A DNA stretch of 64,000 nucleotides from Azorinus chamasolen (lineage: Eukaryota; Mollusca; Bivalvia; Cardiida; Solecurtidae), in assembly GCA_963576725.1 (NCBI GenBank), contig OY755237.1:53535674-53599673 (forward strand), read 5' to 3'. The notes below the pieces were generated by a model. It was not told the DNA's origin, searched no databases, and was given only the letters and a program-made list of their open reading frames with translations. Made by a program: the position numbers and the translations under genes. The first letter of the stretch is position 1, and each line of letters opens with the position of its first letter. Shown here in pieces: positions 30,503-40,929 of this stretch.

Positions 30503-32359
30503 TTGCACATATTAGAATCAGAAATTTTAACTTCTATACAACAGTTGCGAAATAATGCAAGTGCAGGGCCAGATTATTTACTGAATGAATTTTTCAAAAA
30601 CGGAACATATGTTCTTTTACCATACTTTGTGAAATTGTTTAATGTATGTCTGGAAAGAGGATTTTTCCCTGATTCTTGGAGCGACGGACACATTATTCCA
30701 CTTTTTAAATCTGGCGACAAATCAGAACCAAATAATTACAGAGGGATAACTCTACTCAGCACATTGGGGAAACTTTTTTCAAGGACCCTAAACAATAGGC
30801 TTGTCAAATGGGCGGAAACTTATAATGTTTACATAGAGGCACAGGCTGGTTTTAGGAAAGGAATGAGTACAGTGGATAATATTTTTATTTTAAATGGTCT
30901 AATATCACACTGTCTAATGAATAGAAAAAAACTATATTGTGCTTTTTTAGACTTCAAAAAGGCTTTCGATTTTATTGTCAGAGATAATTTATGGTACAAA
31001 CTGATTAAGATTGGAGTAAGGGGGAAAATGTTTAAGGTAATAAAATCTATGTATAACTGTGTAAAATCAAAAGTAAAGTATAACAATGTTCTGAGTGAAG
31101 AATTTACATGTATGTTAGGGGTAAGACAAGGAGAGTGTTTATCACCCTTCTTATTCAGCATGTTTTTAAATGACCTAGAAGAGGAATTGCAAGTGAAAGG
31201 AGTGGAAGGAATTAATATAGGTTTTCTAAATTTAGCAATTTTATTATATGCAGACGACATCATACTGTTTGCTGAGTCTGCAGAGGCACTTCAAAACTTG
31301 TTAAATATTTTAGAAGATTACTGTAATAAATGGAAACTTACAGTTAACACGGAAAAAACGAAAATTATGATTTTTGGAAATGGGGGCAGAATTTCAAAAA
31401 ATCTTAATTTTAAATATTCAGACAAAACTCTTGAAATTGTAAGGCAGTTTAAATATCTTGGGTGTGTCTTTACCTCTGGAGGTTCTTTTAACGAGATGGA
31501 AAAAGCGTTAGCCGGTCAGTCTTTAAAGGCGATTTTTAAACTTAATAATTATTTGATTAAATTCACAACCTTGTCCCCCAGACACACATTAGAACTCTTC
31601 GACACATTAATATCACCTATTATGAATTATGCAGCCGAAGCTTGGGGTTTTAACAAAGGATTAACTATTGAAAGAACACATTTACGTTTTCTTAAAAGAA
31701 TGTTAGGCGTTAAACTTTCGACACAAAATAATTTCGTTTACGGAGATACAGGCAGAATGAATTATCAAAACCAACGTTATACGATTATAATAAAATATTT
31801 GGTGAAAATTTGTCAGGCAAATGAAAATAAATATATACGAAATGTCTATAACATACTCAAACACGACAGTGAAGCCCACCCAAATAAGAAAAACTGGGTA
31901 TCTCATGTAAAATATTTATTATCGACATTAGGTTTTTATGATGTATGGTTAGCCCAGAACGTTGGGAATGTTAAACAATTTGTTTCTTTATTTAAGCAAA
32001 GGGTTAAGGACGTTTTTATTCAAAATTGGAATTCGGATTTGACGGACTCTTCCAGGGCTTCTTTTTATCGCACAATATCGTCTTTTGACATGCAACCTTA
32101 TCTTTCTGAAATTACAGTGCCTAAGTTTAGACATGCACTAGCCAAACTAAGAATGTCAGCTCATAGATTAGAAGTTGAATGTGGTAGATGGAGAAAACCA
32201 GTCAGTGTGCCATTAAATGAAAGAATTTGTAAATTTTGTGGAGTCTTAGAAGACGAGTATCACTTTGTTATAGAATGTAGTTTATTTACAGAACTTAGAA
32301 AGAAATATATAAGAACCATTTTTGGAAACGACCTAGTTTTCTTAAGTTTACACAATTGA
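30503..32359 (+). CDS. LINE ORF2 fragment: reverse transcriptase with C-terminal zinc knuckle
   Basis: Copies element RNA into DNA at the target site. The open frame is 618 codons but begins at a TTG after a stop, so no genuine start is present. Reverse transcriptase motifs in order: NNYRGITLLS near residue 77, QAGFRKGMST near 114, the catalytic FLDFKKAFD around 148-156 (Asp150), GVRQGECLSPFLFS at 206-219 and LYADDIILF at 248-256 (Asp251, Asp252). A C2HC finger (Cys576-x2-Cys579-x7-His587-x4-Cys592) sits near the C-terminus, as in many LINE ORF2 proteins. The apurinic endonuclease domain is missing. A frameshift in the T-run at 32319-32323 replaces the true C-terminus, which continues in the next frame to a TGA at 32446-32448. 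Catalytic residues are intact but the element is dead. Clade not assigned. Confidence 0.85.
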   Translation: MHILESEILTSIQQLRNNASAGPDYLLNEFFKNGTYVLLPYFVKLFNVCLERGFFPDSWSDGHIIPLFKSGDKSEPNNYRGITLLSTLGKLFSRTLNNRLVKWAETYNVYIEAQAGFRKGMSTVDNIFILNGLISHCLMNRKKLYCAFLDFKKAFDFIVRDNLWYKLIKIGVRGKMFKVIKSMYNCVKSKVKYNNVLSEEFTCMLGVRQGECLSPFLFSMFLNDLEEELQVKGVEGINIGFLNLAILLYADDIILFAESAEALQNLLNILEDYCNKWKLTVNTEKTKIMIFGNGGRISKNLNFKYSDKTLEIVRQFKYLGCVFTSGGSFNEMEKALAGQSLKAIFKLNNYLIKFTTLSPRHTLELFDTLISPIMNYAAEAWGFNKGLTIERTHLRFLKRMLGVKLSTQNNFVYGDTGRMNYQNQRYTIIIKYLVKICQANENKYIRNVYNILKHDSEAHPNKKNWVSHVKYLLSTLGFYDVWLAQNVGNVKQFVSLFKQRVKDVFIQNWNSDLTDSSRASFYRTISSFDMQPYLSEITVPKFRHALAKLRMSAHRLEVECGRWRKPVSVPLNERICKFCGVLEDEYHFVIECSLFTELRKKYIRTIFGNDLVFLSLHN

Positions 32360-32448
32360 TTACAGATAGTAGCAGATCCGATACGATAAATTTAAGTATT
32401 TATGTTTACAGGGCTTTTAAATTGAGACAACTTTCAAATTATCAATGA
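32324..32448 (+). pseudogene. Frameshifted C-terminus of the LINE ORF2
   Basis: In the frame one base off the main ORF the sequence reads WKRPSFLKFTQLI, then a Ser/Asp-rich spacer, then a YVYRAFKLRQ segment before TGA at 32446-32448. A short KRPS-KF-L-I segment followed by a hydrophobic/basic tail is the customary end of this ORF2 type after the C2HC finger. One missing T in the 5-T run at 32319-32323 accounts for the shift. Confidence 0.7.
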
Positions 32449-32536
32449 CATTTTGAAACTGCGTACAGTATAGTGCTTTTTCAAAAAGTTTTTAAATACG
32501 ACATATCTTAATAAGTATCGGAACTGTTTGATTGTA

Positions 32537-32734
32537 TGGTAAAACCATATTACGACCGCCGAAAAGGGTAATTGATTGTTCGAAAGACAGGTGGCGGCTT
32601 AGGACAGTTTGACAGTAAAACAGAAAACTACTTTTAAGAGCTTTCAGATTTGCTTTTGCCTTGCTTTAAGCAGCCACCTTCTTAAAACGCCAAATACTTA
32701 ACGTAAAAAGTGATCGTTATAGAGAGGCTTTACT
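32537..32734. mobile_element. Type D MITE, pogo-like, diverged
   Basis: GGTAAAACCATATTACGACC at the left and GATCGTTATAGAGAGGC then TTTACTG at the right, with GGTGGCGGCTTAGGACAG and GCTTTAAGCAGCCACC arms inside. TA follows the right end. It is more diverged than the copy at 8711. Confidence 0.6.
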
Positions 32735-33000
32735 GTATTTTTGGTTGCACACTTGTAATTTGACCTAGTCTGCAGCCTCATTTTGCATTCTCTTTATTTA
32801 CCTTGTTATTTCGTGGCATACGGTTTATTTTATATAAGCTGGGACAGCTGGAGTTGCTGACCAGATTCATTTTCGGTCTGTCAGTAGGTTTAGTAGAGGG
32901 TAGTAAGTGATACTTTTACTTTCACTTTACACTTTCTCAATTTGTCTTTGTTGATATTTCATGCAATAAAGTCAGGATCTATATTAAATGATTACTGGTA
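32735..33000. other. Stretch without recognised features
   Basis: No gene or repeat was recognised. CAATAAAGTC at about 32964 looks like a polyadenylation signal but no transcript can be tied to it. Confidence 0.3.
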
Positions 33001-33004
33001 ATAA

Positions 33005-34500
33005 TGTAATATTTGCTCAATTCGGGACGAAAGTGATGCAGAAAGCTCAATCAGGCGCTTTCTGTGTTACTTTCGACCAGTTTTGAACAACTCTTATAGG
33101 AAGAACTTCCTTAGTGTACTATATCAGATGGTTGTTAAATCTAGTAACTGTACATATATCTAGAGATAGATGGTTGCCCAATTCATGATAGAAATGATGC
33201 AGAAAGCCCACTCAGGGGCTTTCTGTATTAATTCTGACCTGCAATTGTGCAACGTCCTATATGAAGGACTTTAGAAAGTGATTGTTTGGTAGGGCATTAA
33301 TGATACATATACCTAAAGGTAGCAAATTATTCAATTCGGGATGAAAGTAATGCGGAAAGCACAATTAGGGGCTTTCTGTGTTACTTTTGACCAGATTTGA
33401 ACAAATCCTATATGAAGAGCGGCCTTAGGATATCATATCAGATGTTTGTAAAATCGAGTATTAACTGTACATATATCTTGAGATAGATGGTTGCCCAATG
33501 CGGGATAGAAATGATGCAGAAAGCCCACTCAGGGGCTTTCGGTGTTAGTTCTGACTTGCATTGTGCAACGTCCTTTATTAAGGACTTTCTACGTGTATTT
33601 TATCAGATGGTTGCTTAATATGGTATTAATGATACATATACCTAAAGGTAGCAACCCAGCAGGCAAACGGCGTTGTTTCAACGTTGAAACAACGTTGATC
33701 TAAGCATTCCAACGTTGTTTCGGCGTTTAAAAAGCGGCATGTGCCTGATGGGAAATTACATAATTCGGGATAAAAGGAATGCGGAAAGCACTATTAGGGG
33801 CTTTCTGTGTTACTTTTGATCAGATTTGAACAAATCTTATATGAAAAGCGGCCTTAGGATATCATATCAGACGTTTGTTAAATCGAGTATTAACTGTACA
33901 TATATCTTGAGACAGATGGTTTCTCAATGCGGGATAGAAATGATGCAGAAAGCCCACTCAGGGGCTTTCTGTGTTAGTTCTGACTTGCATTGTGCAACGT
34001 CCTATATAAAGGACCTTCTATGTGTATTTTATCAGATGGTCGCTTATTATGGTATTAATGATACATATACCTAAAGGTAGCAAATTACTCAATTCGGGAT
34101 AAAAGTGATGCGGAAAGCACCATTAGGGGCTTTCGGTGTTACTTTTGACCAGCTTTGAAATACTCTTAAATGAAGAGCTGCATTGGGATGTTATATCAGA
34201 TGGTTGTAAAATTTAGTATTAATTGTACATATATTTTGAGATAGATGGTTGCCCAACTCAGGATAGAAATGATGCAGAAAGACCAATCAGTGGCTTTCTG
34301 TGTTAGTTCTGACTTGCATTGTGCAACGTCCTACATGTATATGAAGAATTTACTACGTGTATTTTATCAAATGGTTGTTTAATATGGTATTGTTGATACA
34401 CATACCTAAAGGTTGTAGATTACGCAGTTTGGGATAACAGTGATGCAGAAAGCACAATTAGAAACATTCTGTGTTATTTTTGACCCGCACTGTGCAGATC
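33005..34500 (+). repeat. Tandem array with a dimeric unit of about 320 bp
   Basis: Units contain two related halves: GATAGATGGTTGCCCAA with ATGATGCAGAAAGCCC, CTCAGGGGCTTTCTGTG and TGTGCAACGTCC; and ATACCTAAAGGTAGCAA with ATGCGGAAAGCAC and CTTTTGACCAG. GGTTGCCCA (or a variant) recurs at 33173, 33490, 33919 and 34248. Spacing is 317-329 bp, except where a 98-bp insertion lengthens one unit. Each half carries an AGAAAGCCC/GGGCTTTCT hairpin. There are about 4.5 units, moderately diverged. Confidence 0.85.
33655..33752. mobile_element. 98-bp MITE with CCCAGCAGGCA ends, inside the 320-bp array
   Basis: The left end CCCAGCAGGCAAACGG and right end GTGCCTGATGGG are imperfect inverted repeats. The body is made of repeated AACGTTG motifs, including TTTCAACGTTGAAA. 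The other array units lack it, so it inserted after the array formed. Elements with CCCAGCAGGC ends and AACGTTGA-rich interiors occur in many animal genomes; superfamily not assigned. Confidence 0.75.
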
Positions 34501-34723
34501 AAATGATTCGGTCATAGACCAAATGAAATGTGTTTGTATTATGTTGTTTTGATCATTGACCTAATACTGTATGTAGAAGTCAAAATAAAATATGTTGTGT
34601 TCCGTAAAATTTAGCCAAATGGAATATATGTGAAGTGATATAATTTATATGATTGAAAACTCATGTTGTCTTAGAATATTGATCAGCACTTACCTGACAA
34701 TTTTTTCGACAGGATACATAATT

Positions 34724-36024
34724 ATGTCTCCCCCCATATTTATATGGGGGAGACATATTGTTTTTGTGAGAGTTGTCTGTCTGTCCGTCCGTCTGTCCGT
34801 CTGTCCGTCTGTCTGTCACACTTTTTGTCCGGACGATAACTTCAATATGCCTGATGCCAGTTGATTGAAACTTCATATATGGAAAGAGCATGATGAGAGG
34901 AAGTGTCATGCACAAGGTCCATAACTCTGGCTTCACTAATATTGGAGTTATTGCCCTTTGTAAAAAAAATCACACTTTTTTGTCCGGACGATAACTCCTA
35001 TATGGCTCATGCCAGTGGATTGAAACTTCATATATGGAAAGATCAGGACGAGAGGAAGTGTCATGCACAAGGTCCATAACTCTGGCTTCACTAATATTGG
35101 AGTTATTGCCCTTTGTAAAAAATATAATTTTTTGTCCGGACAATAACTTCAATATGCCTGATGCCAGTTGATTGAAACTTCATATATGGAAAGAGCATGA
35201 TGAGAGGAAGTGTCATGCAGAAGGTACATAACTCTGGCTTCACTAATATAGGAGTTATTGCCCTTTGTAAAAAAAATCACACTTTTTTGTCCGGACGATA
35301 ACTTCTATATGGCTCATGCCGTTGGATTAAAACTTCATATATGGAAAGATCATAACGAGAGGAAGTGTCATGCACAAGGTCCATAACTCTGGCTTCACTA
35401 ATATTGGAGTTATTGCCCTTTGTAAAAAAAATCACAATTTTTTGTCCGGATGATTACTCCTATGTGACACATGCCATTGGAATGAAACTTCATACATGGA
35501 ACGATCATGATAAGAGAAAGTGTCATGCATAAGATCTATAACTCAAGCTTCAATAAATTTAGAGTTATTGCCCCTTGTACATTTGTTTAATTCTTTCTTG
35601 TCCGGACGATAACTCCTACATGGCTCTTGCCATCGTATTGAAATTTCATGCATGGAAAGAGCATGATGAGAGAAAGTGTCATGAACAAGGGCCATAATTC
35701 TGGCTTCAATACTTTTGGAGTTATTGCCCTTTGTTACATTTTTTGGCCGATCAATAACTCCTGTTCGACTGATGCTATTGGAATGACATTTTATTTTTGA
35801 AAAGAGCATGTTGAAAGTAAGTGTCATGCACAAGGGCCATAAATCTGGTATCAGTATTTTTGGAGTTATTAGCTGTTATCATTTTCTTCTTGAAAAATGT
35901 AGTGTGGAAAACGCATAATGAGGGGAAGTATCATTCATCAAGACCATAACATTTTTAGTGATTTCCCTTTACATATTGTTTTTATTAGAGGGGAGACATC
36001 CGTTTTTGTGACAAAAACCTCTAG
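34724..36024 (+). repeat. Helitron-like repeat with about seven 150-bp internal units
   Basis: The 5' end is a hairpin, TGTCTCCCCCCATA and TATGGGGGAGACATA, then TTGTTTTTGTGAGAG and a (GTCTGTCC)n run. The inner units (about 145-160 bp) each hold TTTTTGTCCGGACGATAACT, ATTGAAACTTCATATATGG, GAGGAAGTGTCATGCAC and GGAGTTATTGCCC. The 3' end is GGGGAGACATCCG, the hairpin GTTTTTGTGACAAAAAC (36002-36018), CT, CTAG (36021-36024) and T. The GGGGAGACAT near the 3' end echoes the 5' hairpin. ORFs on either strand are by-products. Confidence 0.7.
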
Positions 36025-36335
36025 TTGAATTTGTTGTTGAAGAAAAATGAAAATCATACATTTACTTCATGTACCTAGCTGCATATGCAAACAATATGCA
36101 GCAGCACTTTTTAGACGTGTACTTCAATGATGATGCTTATATTTTATATTATTATCTTCCTTACTGTCGCTGTTAACTGCAATATTATATTTGGCATGTT
36201 GTTCATGGGCCAGTACTGGCCTAAACTATATATGAATAAAAGTTCGTTCGTTCGTTCGTTATAATTATAAAAAATCAGTTGATAAATATTCATGATATTA
36301 TTTCTTGCATGAGTGTTCATCAGACAAAGGGGGAT
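36025..36335 (+). repeat. Retroposon-like tail with (TTCG)4, then a type A right end
   Basis: ATATATGAATAAAAG followed by four TTCG repeats (36242-36260) looks like the 3' end of a LINE or SINE with a simple-repeat tail. The sequence continues as type A (CAGTTGATAAATATTCATG, then TTCTTGCATGAGTG). The upstream limit of the retroposon is not visible. Confidence 0.45.
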
Positions 36336-36339
36336 AACT

Positions 36340-36520
36340 CTTCCTACGCTAAGTAATTGTCGTCTGCACAAACTCTGAGAGCTACCTTTTCCATCTTTTT
36401 TCTTTTCTTCAACTATGCAATCAGATAATCAAACAGTTTGGATCCTGATCAGACGCTTGGTTACTCGGAGTCTCTTGTAATTTAAACCGTGTGCATAATA
36501 ATAATCACACATTCACCTTT
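36340..36520 (+). mobile_element. Type H repeat
   Basis: CGCTAAGTAATTGTCGTCTGC (about 36346) opens it. AAACAGTTTGGATCCTGATC and GAGTCTCTTGTAATTTAAACC are the inner pair. Confidence 0.55.
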
Positions 36521-36955
36521 TCGCAATTTGTTTTATCATCTTGATCTGGAGATATGTTGTTCACAAATGCAGATTAATGGGAGGCATTCAGGAGTAACAA
36601 TGTCAGTCTGTCCAGTGGTTGGTCTGTCTTGTCTGTACCAATTCTCAGCAATCACTTAACAAGTTTCAATGAAACTTTATGGGTAGCTTTATCATCAAGA
36701 GGAGATTCATGCATATTGTTACACACCATACTTGTTGGATGATTTTTTAAAGAGTTATGGTTCCTTGATTATTAAAAATATCACAATCTGACAAGCGCTT
36801 AAGTGTGGTTATTAATCATGATTCTAGTTGGCCTATCACATAACTTTTGTCATAAATTATGAACATTATTTCCCGTTAAGCCTTTTGCTTTTGCATGTAT
36901 CAAACAGCATATCATTCTGAGCGTATATCCCGTGGACCGCACTTTAACTCCAGTT
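36521..36955. other. Stretch without recognised gene
   Basis: ATTCTCAGCAATCACTTAAC and CAATGAAACTTTATGGG near 36650 have the style of a hairpin-headed repeat interior, but no ends are visible. Confidence 0.35.
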
Positions 36956-36956
36956 T

Positions 36957-37440
36957 TAAGCTCATCTGAGCAAAGCTCAGGGTGAGCTTTTGGGAGACTT
37001 GAATGTCCGGTGTGCGTCGTCCGTTGTCAACAATTTGCTTGTGAACACTCTAGTTGTCACAATTTTAGTCCAATCTTCATGAAACTTAGTCAGAATGATT
37101 GTCTTGATAAAATCTCAGATGAGATCGAAAGTGGGTCATGTGAGGTTAAAAACTAGGTCACCAGGTCAGAAAGTAGAAAAACTTTGTGAATACTCTAGAG
37201 GTCACATTTTCAGCCCAACCTTCATGAACCTTTGTCAAAATGATTGTCCTGATAAAATCTCAGAAGAGTTTGAAAGTGGGTCATTTAGGGTAAAAAACTA
37301 GGTCCCCAGGTCAAATAATAGAAAAACCTTGTGAACACTCTAGAGGTCACATTTTCAGCCCAATCTTCATGAAACTCTATCAGAATTATTGTTTTGATAC
37401 AATCTCAGACAATGCTTGGAGGAGGGGTCATTTTCTTATA
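36957..37440 (+). repeat. Helitron-like repeat, 5' part with three 145-bp units
   Basis: A 5' hairpin, AGCTCATCTGAGC and GCTCAGGGTGAGCT, is followed by GGTGTGCGTCGTCC. GTGAACACTCTAG-type sequence recurs at about 37043, 37187 and 37331, each with TCTTCATGAAACT and GATAAAATCTCAGA. No 3' hairpin was found. The 68-residue ORF over two units is incidental. Confidence 0.6.
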
Positions 37441-37740
37441 GAGACATGTCAAATATATTCTTAGAGGACAAAGGTCAAACTGACTATCTGTTCTGACAAA
37501 CTATGGAAATCTAGCAGAAACAATCTGTTACCAGGACCTATAAACCAAGCTTTACACCAGACTTTCTGGGAATTTGAACCCTGTAATTTTATTGTATTGC
37601 AGTGTGGCTGGCAGTGGAATTGTATGATTCATGAGTTTTTACAAATTGAGGAAGTGTTTTTGTCTGGAGACACTGCAAGCATAGGATAGTTTTTACTCCT
37701 GTGGATTCACTGGAAAATAACAACGACAATAACATTGGCA
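37441..37740. other. Stretch without recognised features
   Basis: No ORF, array or terminal repeat was seen. Confidence 0.35.
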
Positions 37741-37992
37741 TTATCCTTTATTCCATGAATATTCATGTAAGAACTAATGACCTCATGAATATTAATTAGA
37801 TATAATTTTTTTTATAATAGACATGGTAACTGGAAGTTTTTGCCATGGCAGAAACTGTAGAATCTTGTCTAGATGTTATATCATAAGCAAACAGAGCAGA
37901 CCCTGGTCAGACGGCTCCTATAGGAGCCGTCTGATCTGGTCTACTATGTTTGCAAAGTCATAGAAAGGCTTATTTATTGAGTAAAAGGTTAA
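37741..37992 (-). mobile_element. Type A MITE
   Basis: TTATCCTTTATTCCATGAAT (left TTAA decayed), ATTCATGTAAGAACTAATG and GAATATTAATTAG, then a perfect core (GACGGCTCCTATAGGAGCCG) and GAGTAAAAGGTTAA at 37992. Confidence 0.75.
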
Positions 37993-38033
37993 TGTACACC
38001 TAAAATTTGTCATCTTAAAATGATTTTTATCCT

Positions 38034-38212
38034 TAACCCGCTGAATTCTCCCTCTCTGAATGCTACTTAATTTAATTGTATCAAAATTTATTACTGAAAA
38101 AAAAGTTTTATGAGAAACAGTGCAAACCCTTATCAAAGGGCTTCCTAGGGGACCCTTCAATCTGGGTTTATGCTGTTTGCATTAGTCATATATACTTGAT
38201 TTCCGTACTTTA
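38034..38212 (+). mobile_element. Type A2-like MITE, degraded
   Basis: TTAACCCGCTGAATTCTCC (38034), GAAACAGTGCAAACCC, GGGCTTCCTAGGGGACCC and CTGGGTTTATGCTGTTTGC. The right TTAA is not clear. Confidence 0.5.
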
Positions 38213-39868
38213 ACTCTTTACTCCATAAATGTTCATGCAAGAAATAATGATATGATGAATATTAATTAGACTATTTGTTATAAAAAAAACATGGACATGG
38301 GATTTTTTTTGCAGAAACTGTAGAATCATAGCTAATATATTATATCAAAAGCAAACACAGCAGACCCTGATCCGATGGATCCTGCAGGATTCATGATGTC
38401 ATCATTATTATGTCTCCCCCATTTATAATGGGGAGACATATTGTTTTTGGTTGAGTTGTCCGTATGTCTGTCCGTCTGTCTGTCTCACTTATGTCCGCTC
38501 CATATCTCTCACAAATATGGAAAGATTTCAAAATGCTTGGGAACAAATATTAATCTCAACAGGACAATGTGCAGAACATTTGATTGAGGCATGTGGGTCA
38601 AAGGTCAAGGTCACAATTCAAGGTCAAATGGTTTTAGCCACAACCTTTGTGTCCACTCCATATCTCTTAAACTCTTGGGAGCATTTCAAAATGCTGTGGC
38701 ACAAATGTACTCCATAACAAGCCAATGTGCATACAGCAGGATTCAGGGACATTGGTCAAAGGTCAAGGTCACAATTCAAGGTCAAATGTTTAAGCCTTAA
38801 TTTTCATGTCTGCTCCGCATCTGTATAACCCTTGGAAGGATTCAAAAATGCTGTGGCACAAATGTTCTCCTTAACAAGCTGGTGTGCAGACAGAAGGATT
38901 TAGGCACATGGGTCAAAGGTCAAGATCACAATTCAAGGTCAAGGTCACTATTCAAGATCAAATGTTTTTATTTTTCACATTTTTTGTCAGGACGAAAACT
39001 CCTATATTGCTCATGTCATTGGATTGAAACTTCATATATGGAAAGAACATGATGAGAGGAAGTGTCATGTACAAGGGCCATATCTATGACTTCAATATTT
39101 TTGGAGGTATTGCCCTTTGTTAACATTTTTGTCCGATCAATAACTCTTGTTCTTGTGATGCTATTGGAACAACATTTCATTTATGGAAAGAGCATGATGG
39201 AAGGAAGTGTCATACACAATTTCCATAACTCTGGCTTCAATAATATTGGGTTTTTTGCCCCGGATTTTCTGCAGAGTTATGTGACTTTGAAATTTTACAA
39301 AGAAAATTTGGTCCGCACAGTTTCTCCAAAACCTTTAATTGGATATTCATTAAATTTCATAGGATTGATCAGCATCATGCCTAGTTGTACATATCTTATT
39401 CCTGTTCCGGTTTGATGATTTTCTGCAGAGTTTTGGGATTTTAAATTTTTACTTGGAAAATTTTGTCCGCATGGTTTCTCCAAAACCTTAGGTCTAATGT
39501 TCATGAAACTTAATAAGATTGATCAACACCATGCCTAGTTGTTCATGTCGTATTCCTGTTCCTGTTTGATGATTTTCTGCAGAGATATGGGACTTTGAAA
39601 ATTTACATGAAAATTTTTGTCTGCGTGGTTTCTCCAAAGTCTTTGGTAGAATTTTTATGAAACTTCATAGGATTGGTCAGCACCATGCCTAGTTGTGCAT
39701 ATTTTATTCCTTTTCCAGTTCAATGGTTTTCTGCAGAGTTATGGGACTTTGGAAAATTTTGTCGTGGGGGTGGGGGGGGTGGGGGGGGGGGGGGGAGGGG
39801 AGACATCAGTTTTTGTATCAAAAACAATTCTAGTTCCTTAAATGAATATTCAACAGGGAATGGGATAA
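38213..39868 (+). mobile_element. Type A MITE split by a Helitron-like repeat
   Basis: TTAACTCTTTACTCCATAAA (38213), the first core arm CAAACACAGCAGACCC, TCCTGCAGGA and TTCATGATGTCATCATTA. The sequence resumes after 39833 with TTCCTTAAATGAATATTC and AACAGGGAATGGG. Sister copies read ATTATTTCTTACATGAATATTC there, so the host site can be reconstructed to the base. Confidence 0.75.
38403..39833 (+). repeat. Helitron-like repeat inserted between A and T
   Basis: The 5' hairpin is ATGTCTCCCCCATTTA and TAATGGGGAGACAT, followed by TTGTTTTTGG and (GTCTGTCC)n. Inside are three units with CAAAGGTCAAGGTCACAATTC, then a TTTTGTCAGGACG-type unit, then three units of about 145 bp with TTTCTGCAGAGTTATG and TTTCTCCAAAACCTT. 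A G-rich run lies at 39766-39800. The 3' end is the hairpin GTTTTTGTATCAAAAAC (39809-39825), ATT, CTAG (39830-39833) and T. Comparison with intact type A copies places the insertion between A and T without target duplication, as for Helitrons. Confidence 0.7.
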
Positions 39869-39869
39869 C

Positions 39870-40266
39870 CAGTGTCAGATCGGGTGTCTGAATATTGAAT
39901 GTAATGACAGTAATAAAGTCCGGTCACCAAAATATAAATTGTTGCCTTGGGTGACTGTCTACAGGAACTTGGTTCTTTTATTACAAAATAATCCTGTCTC
40001 ATAAGTCCTATGCTGCACATTTGATATGGTTAGCTTTGCAAAGGTGGTACTTTGCTACAGATTTGTTACATATTTGTTACAGATTATTCTGTCTCCATAG
40101 TTATTTGTCACAAATTATTCATATTTAGTCTGCCTTTTGAAGTTTTGGGTCACAAAATATGAATTTTGTCTGCTAAGATTATAATCTGCTTCAGGTTTCA
40201 AAGTTTTTGTAACTCTTTGAACCTAAGTAATTTTTTGTCTGCAACAATAAATTGTCGTCTTCAATT
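39870..40266. other. Stretch without defined elements
   Basis: Short echoes of type H (TTTTTTGTCTGCAACAATAA near 40229) and three TTACAGATT/CACAAATT phrases are seen. No gene. Confidence 0.35.
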
Positions 40267-40267
40267 C

Positions 40268-40509
40268 TTCACCCTTTCCCTGTTGTGTATTTATTTCAAA
40301 TTTCCATACCTTCTGAATATTCATGGACAAAACAGTTATAATGAATAGTGGAACATTGTAGCCATTTTAGAAACTAAGGAAACATATATCAAATTCCATT
40401 AGCAAACAGAGCAGATCCTCATCAGATGGCTCCTTATAGGAGCTGTCTGATCTGGCTCTAATCCGTTTACAAATGCATTAAAAGGCGTTTATATGAAGGA
40501 ATGAGTTAA
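40268..40509 (-). mobile_element. Type A3 MITE
   Basis: CTTCACCCTTTCCCTGTTG (left TTAA decayed) to GAAGGAATGAGTTAA at 40509. The core TTAGCAAACAGAGCAGATCC, GGCTCCTTATAGGAGC and CTGTCTGATCTGGC is clear. Confidence 0.75.
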
Positions 40510-40514
40510 TATAA

Positions 40515-40690
40515 ATTTCTCTCATTTCTTTGCAAAAGTATGGACAAAGTCTCAAACAGTTTAGATCCATGTGTCAGGCACCAAGTAACTCGGTATCTTA
40601 TCAAGATCCAAACTGTTTGACACCTTGACACTGTTTTTTTAGTGTTTTTTTAGCAAATTGCAGCAGACGACAATTTGTGCAGATAATAAT
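40515..40690 (+). mobile_element. Type H repeat
   Basis: TTGCAAAAGTATGGACAAAG, CAAACAGTTTAGATCC, GTAACTCGGTATCTTATC, AGATCCAAACTGTTTGAC and GCAGACGACAATTTGTGC. This copy shows the inverted inner pair best. Confidence 0.65.
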
Positions 40691-40929
40691 AGTAAAGGTT
40701 AAGTAACCTGCAGGCGCCAGAATTTAGCACAGAAGGATGACCAATTATAGCCTAATTGGCTGATGGTTTCCATTGATACTCTGGATTCATAGAAATAACT
40801 GTCATTGGGTGTTGCAAGTAATTGTCTTGTAGAATTTCCTGTCATTACCTGATAGGGTAAAAACCACAGAGGAAATCCATCATTGTCAGTCATTTCTCTA
40901 GAGTGACCACTTTGAGCTTCATGTAAATT

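Larger units (their letters stand above)
30441..32520 (+). mobile_element. 5'-truncated non-LTR retrotransposon (LINE)
   Basis: Coding sequence starts abruptly inside type A3 DNA at about 30441, without the endonuclease domain expected upstream of this reverse transcriptase; that is the usual 5' truncation of LINE insertions. A +1-frame remnant (30445-30501, reading DEDILEFVENYLNGEV) leads into the main frame, which has an in-frame stop at 30491-30493. The 3' limit is uncertain: the reading frame ends by 32448 and a pogo-like element begins at 32537. No poly-A or short tandem tail was recognised. Confidence 0.75.

Noticed and set aside
30829..31263. 144-residue minus-strand ORF
   Set aside because: It lies wholly antisense to the reverse transcriptase frame and has no domain of its own.
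32960..32975. CAATAAAGTC as a polyadenylation signal of a gene
   Set aside because: The hexamer is frequent in AT-rich DNA and no upstream gene uses it; the LINE frame ends 500 bp earlier with another element in between.
34640..34870. Coding exon suggested by overlapping ORFs on both strands
   Set aside because: Both are produced by the (GTCTGTCC)n run of a Helitron-like repeat.
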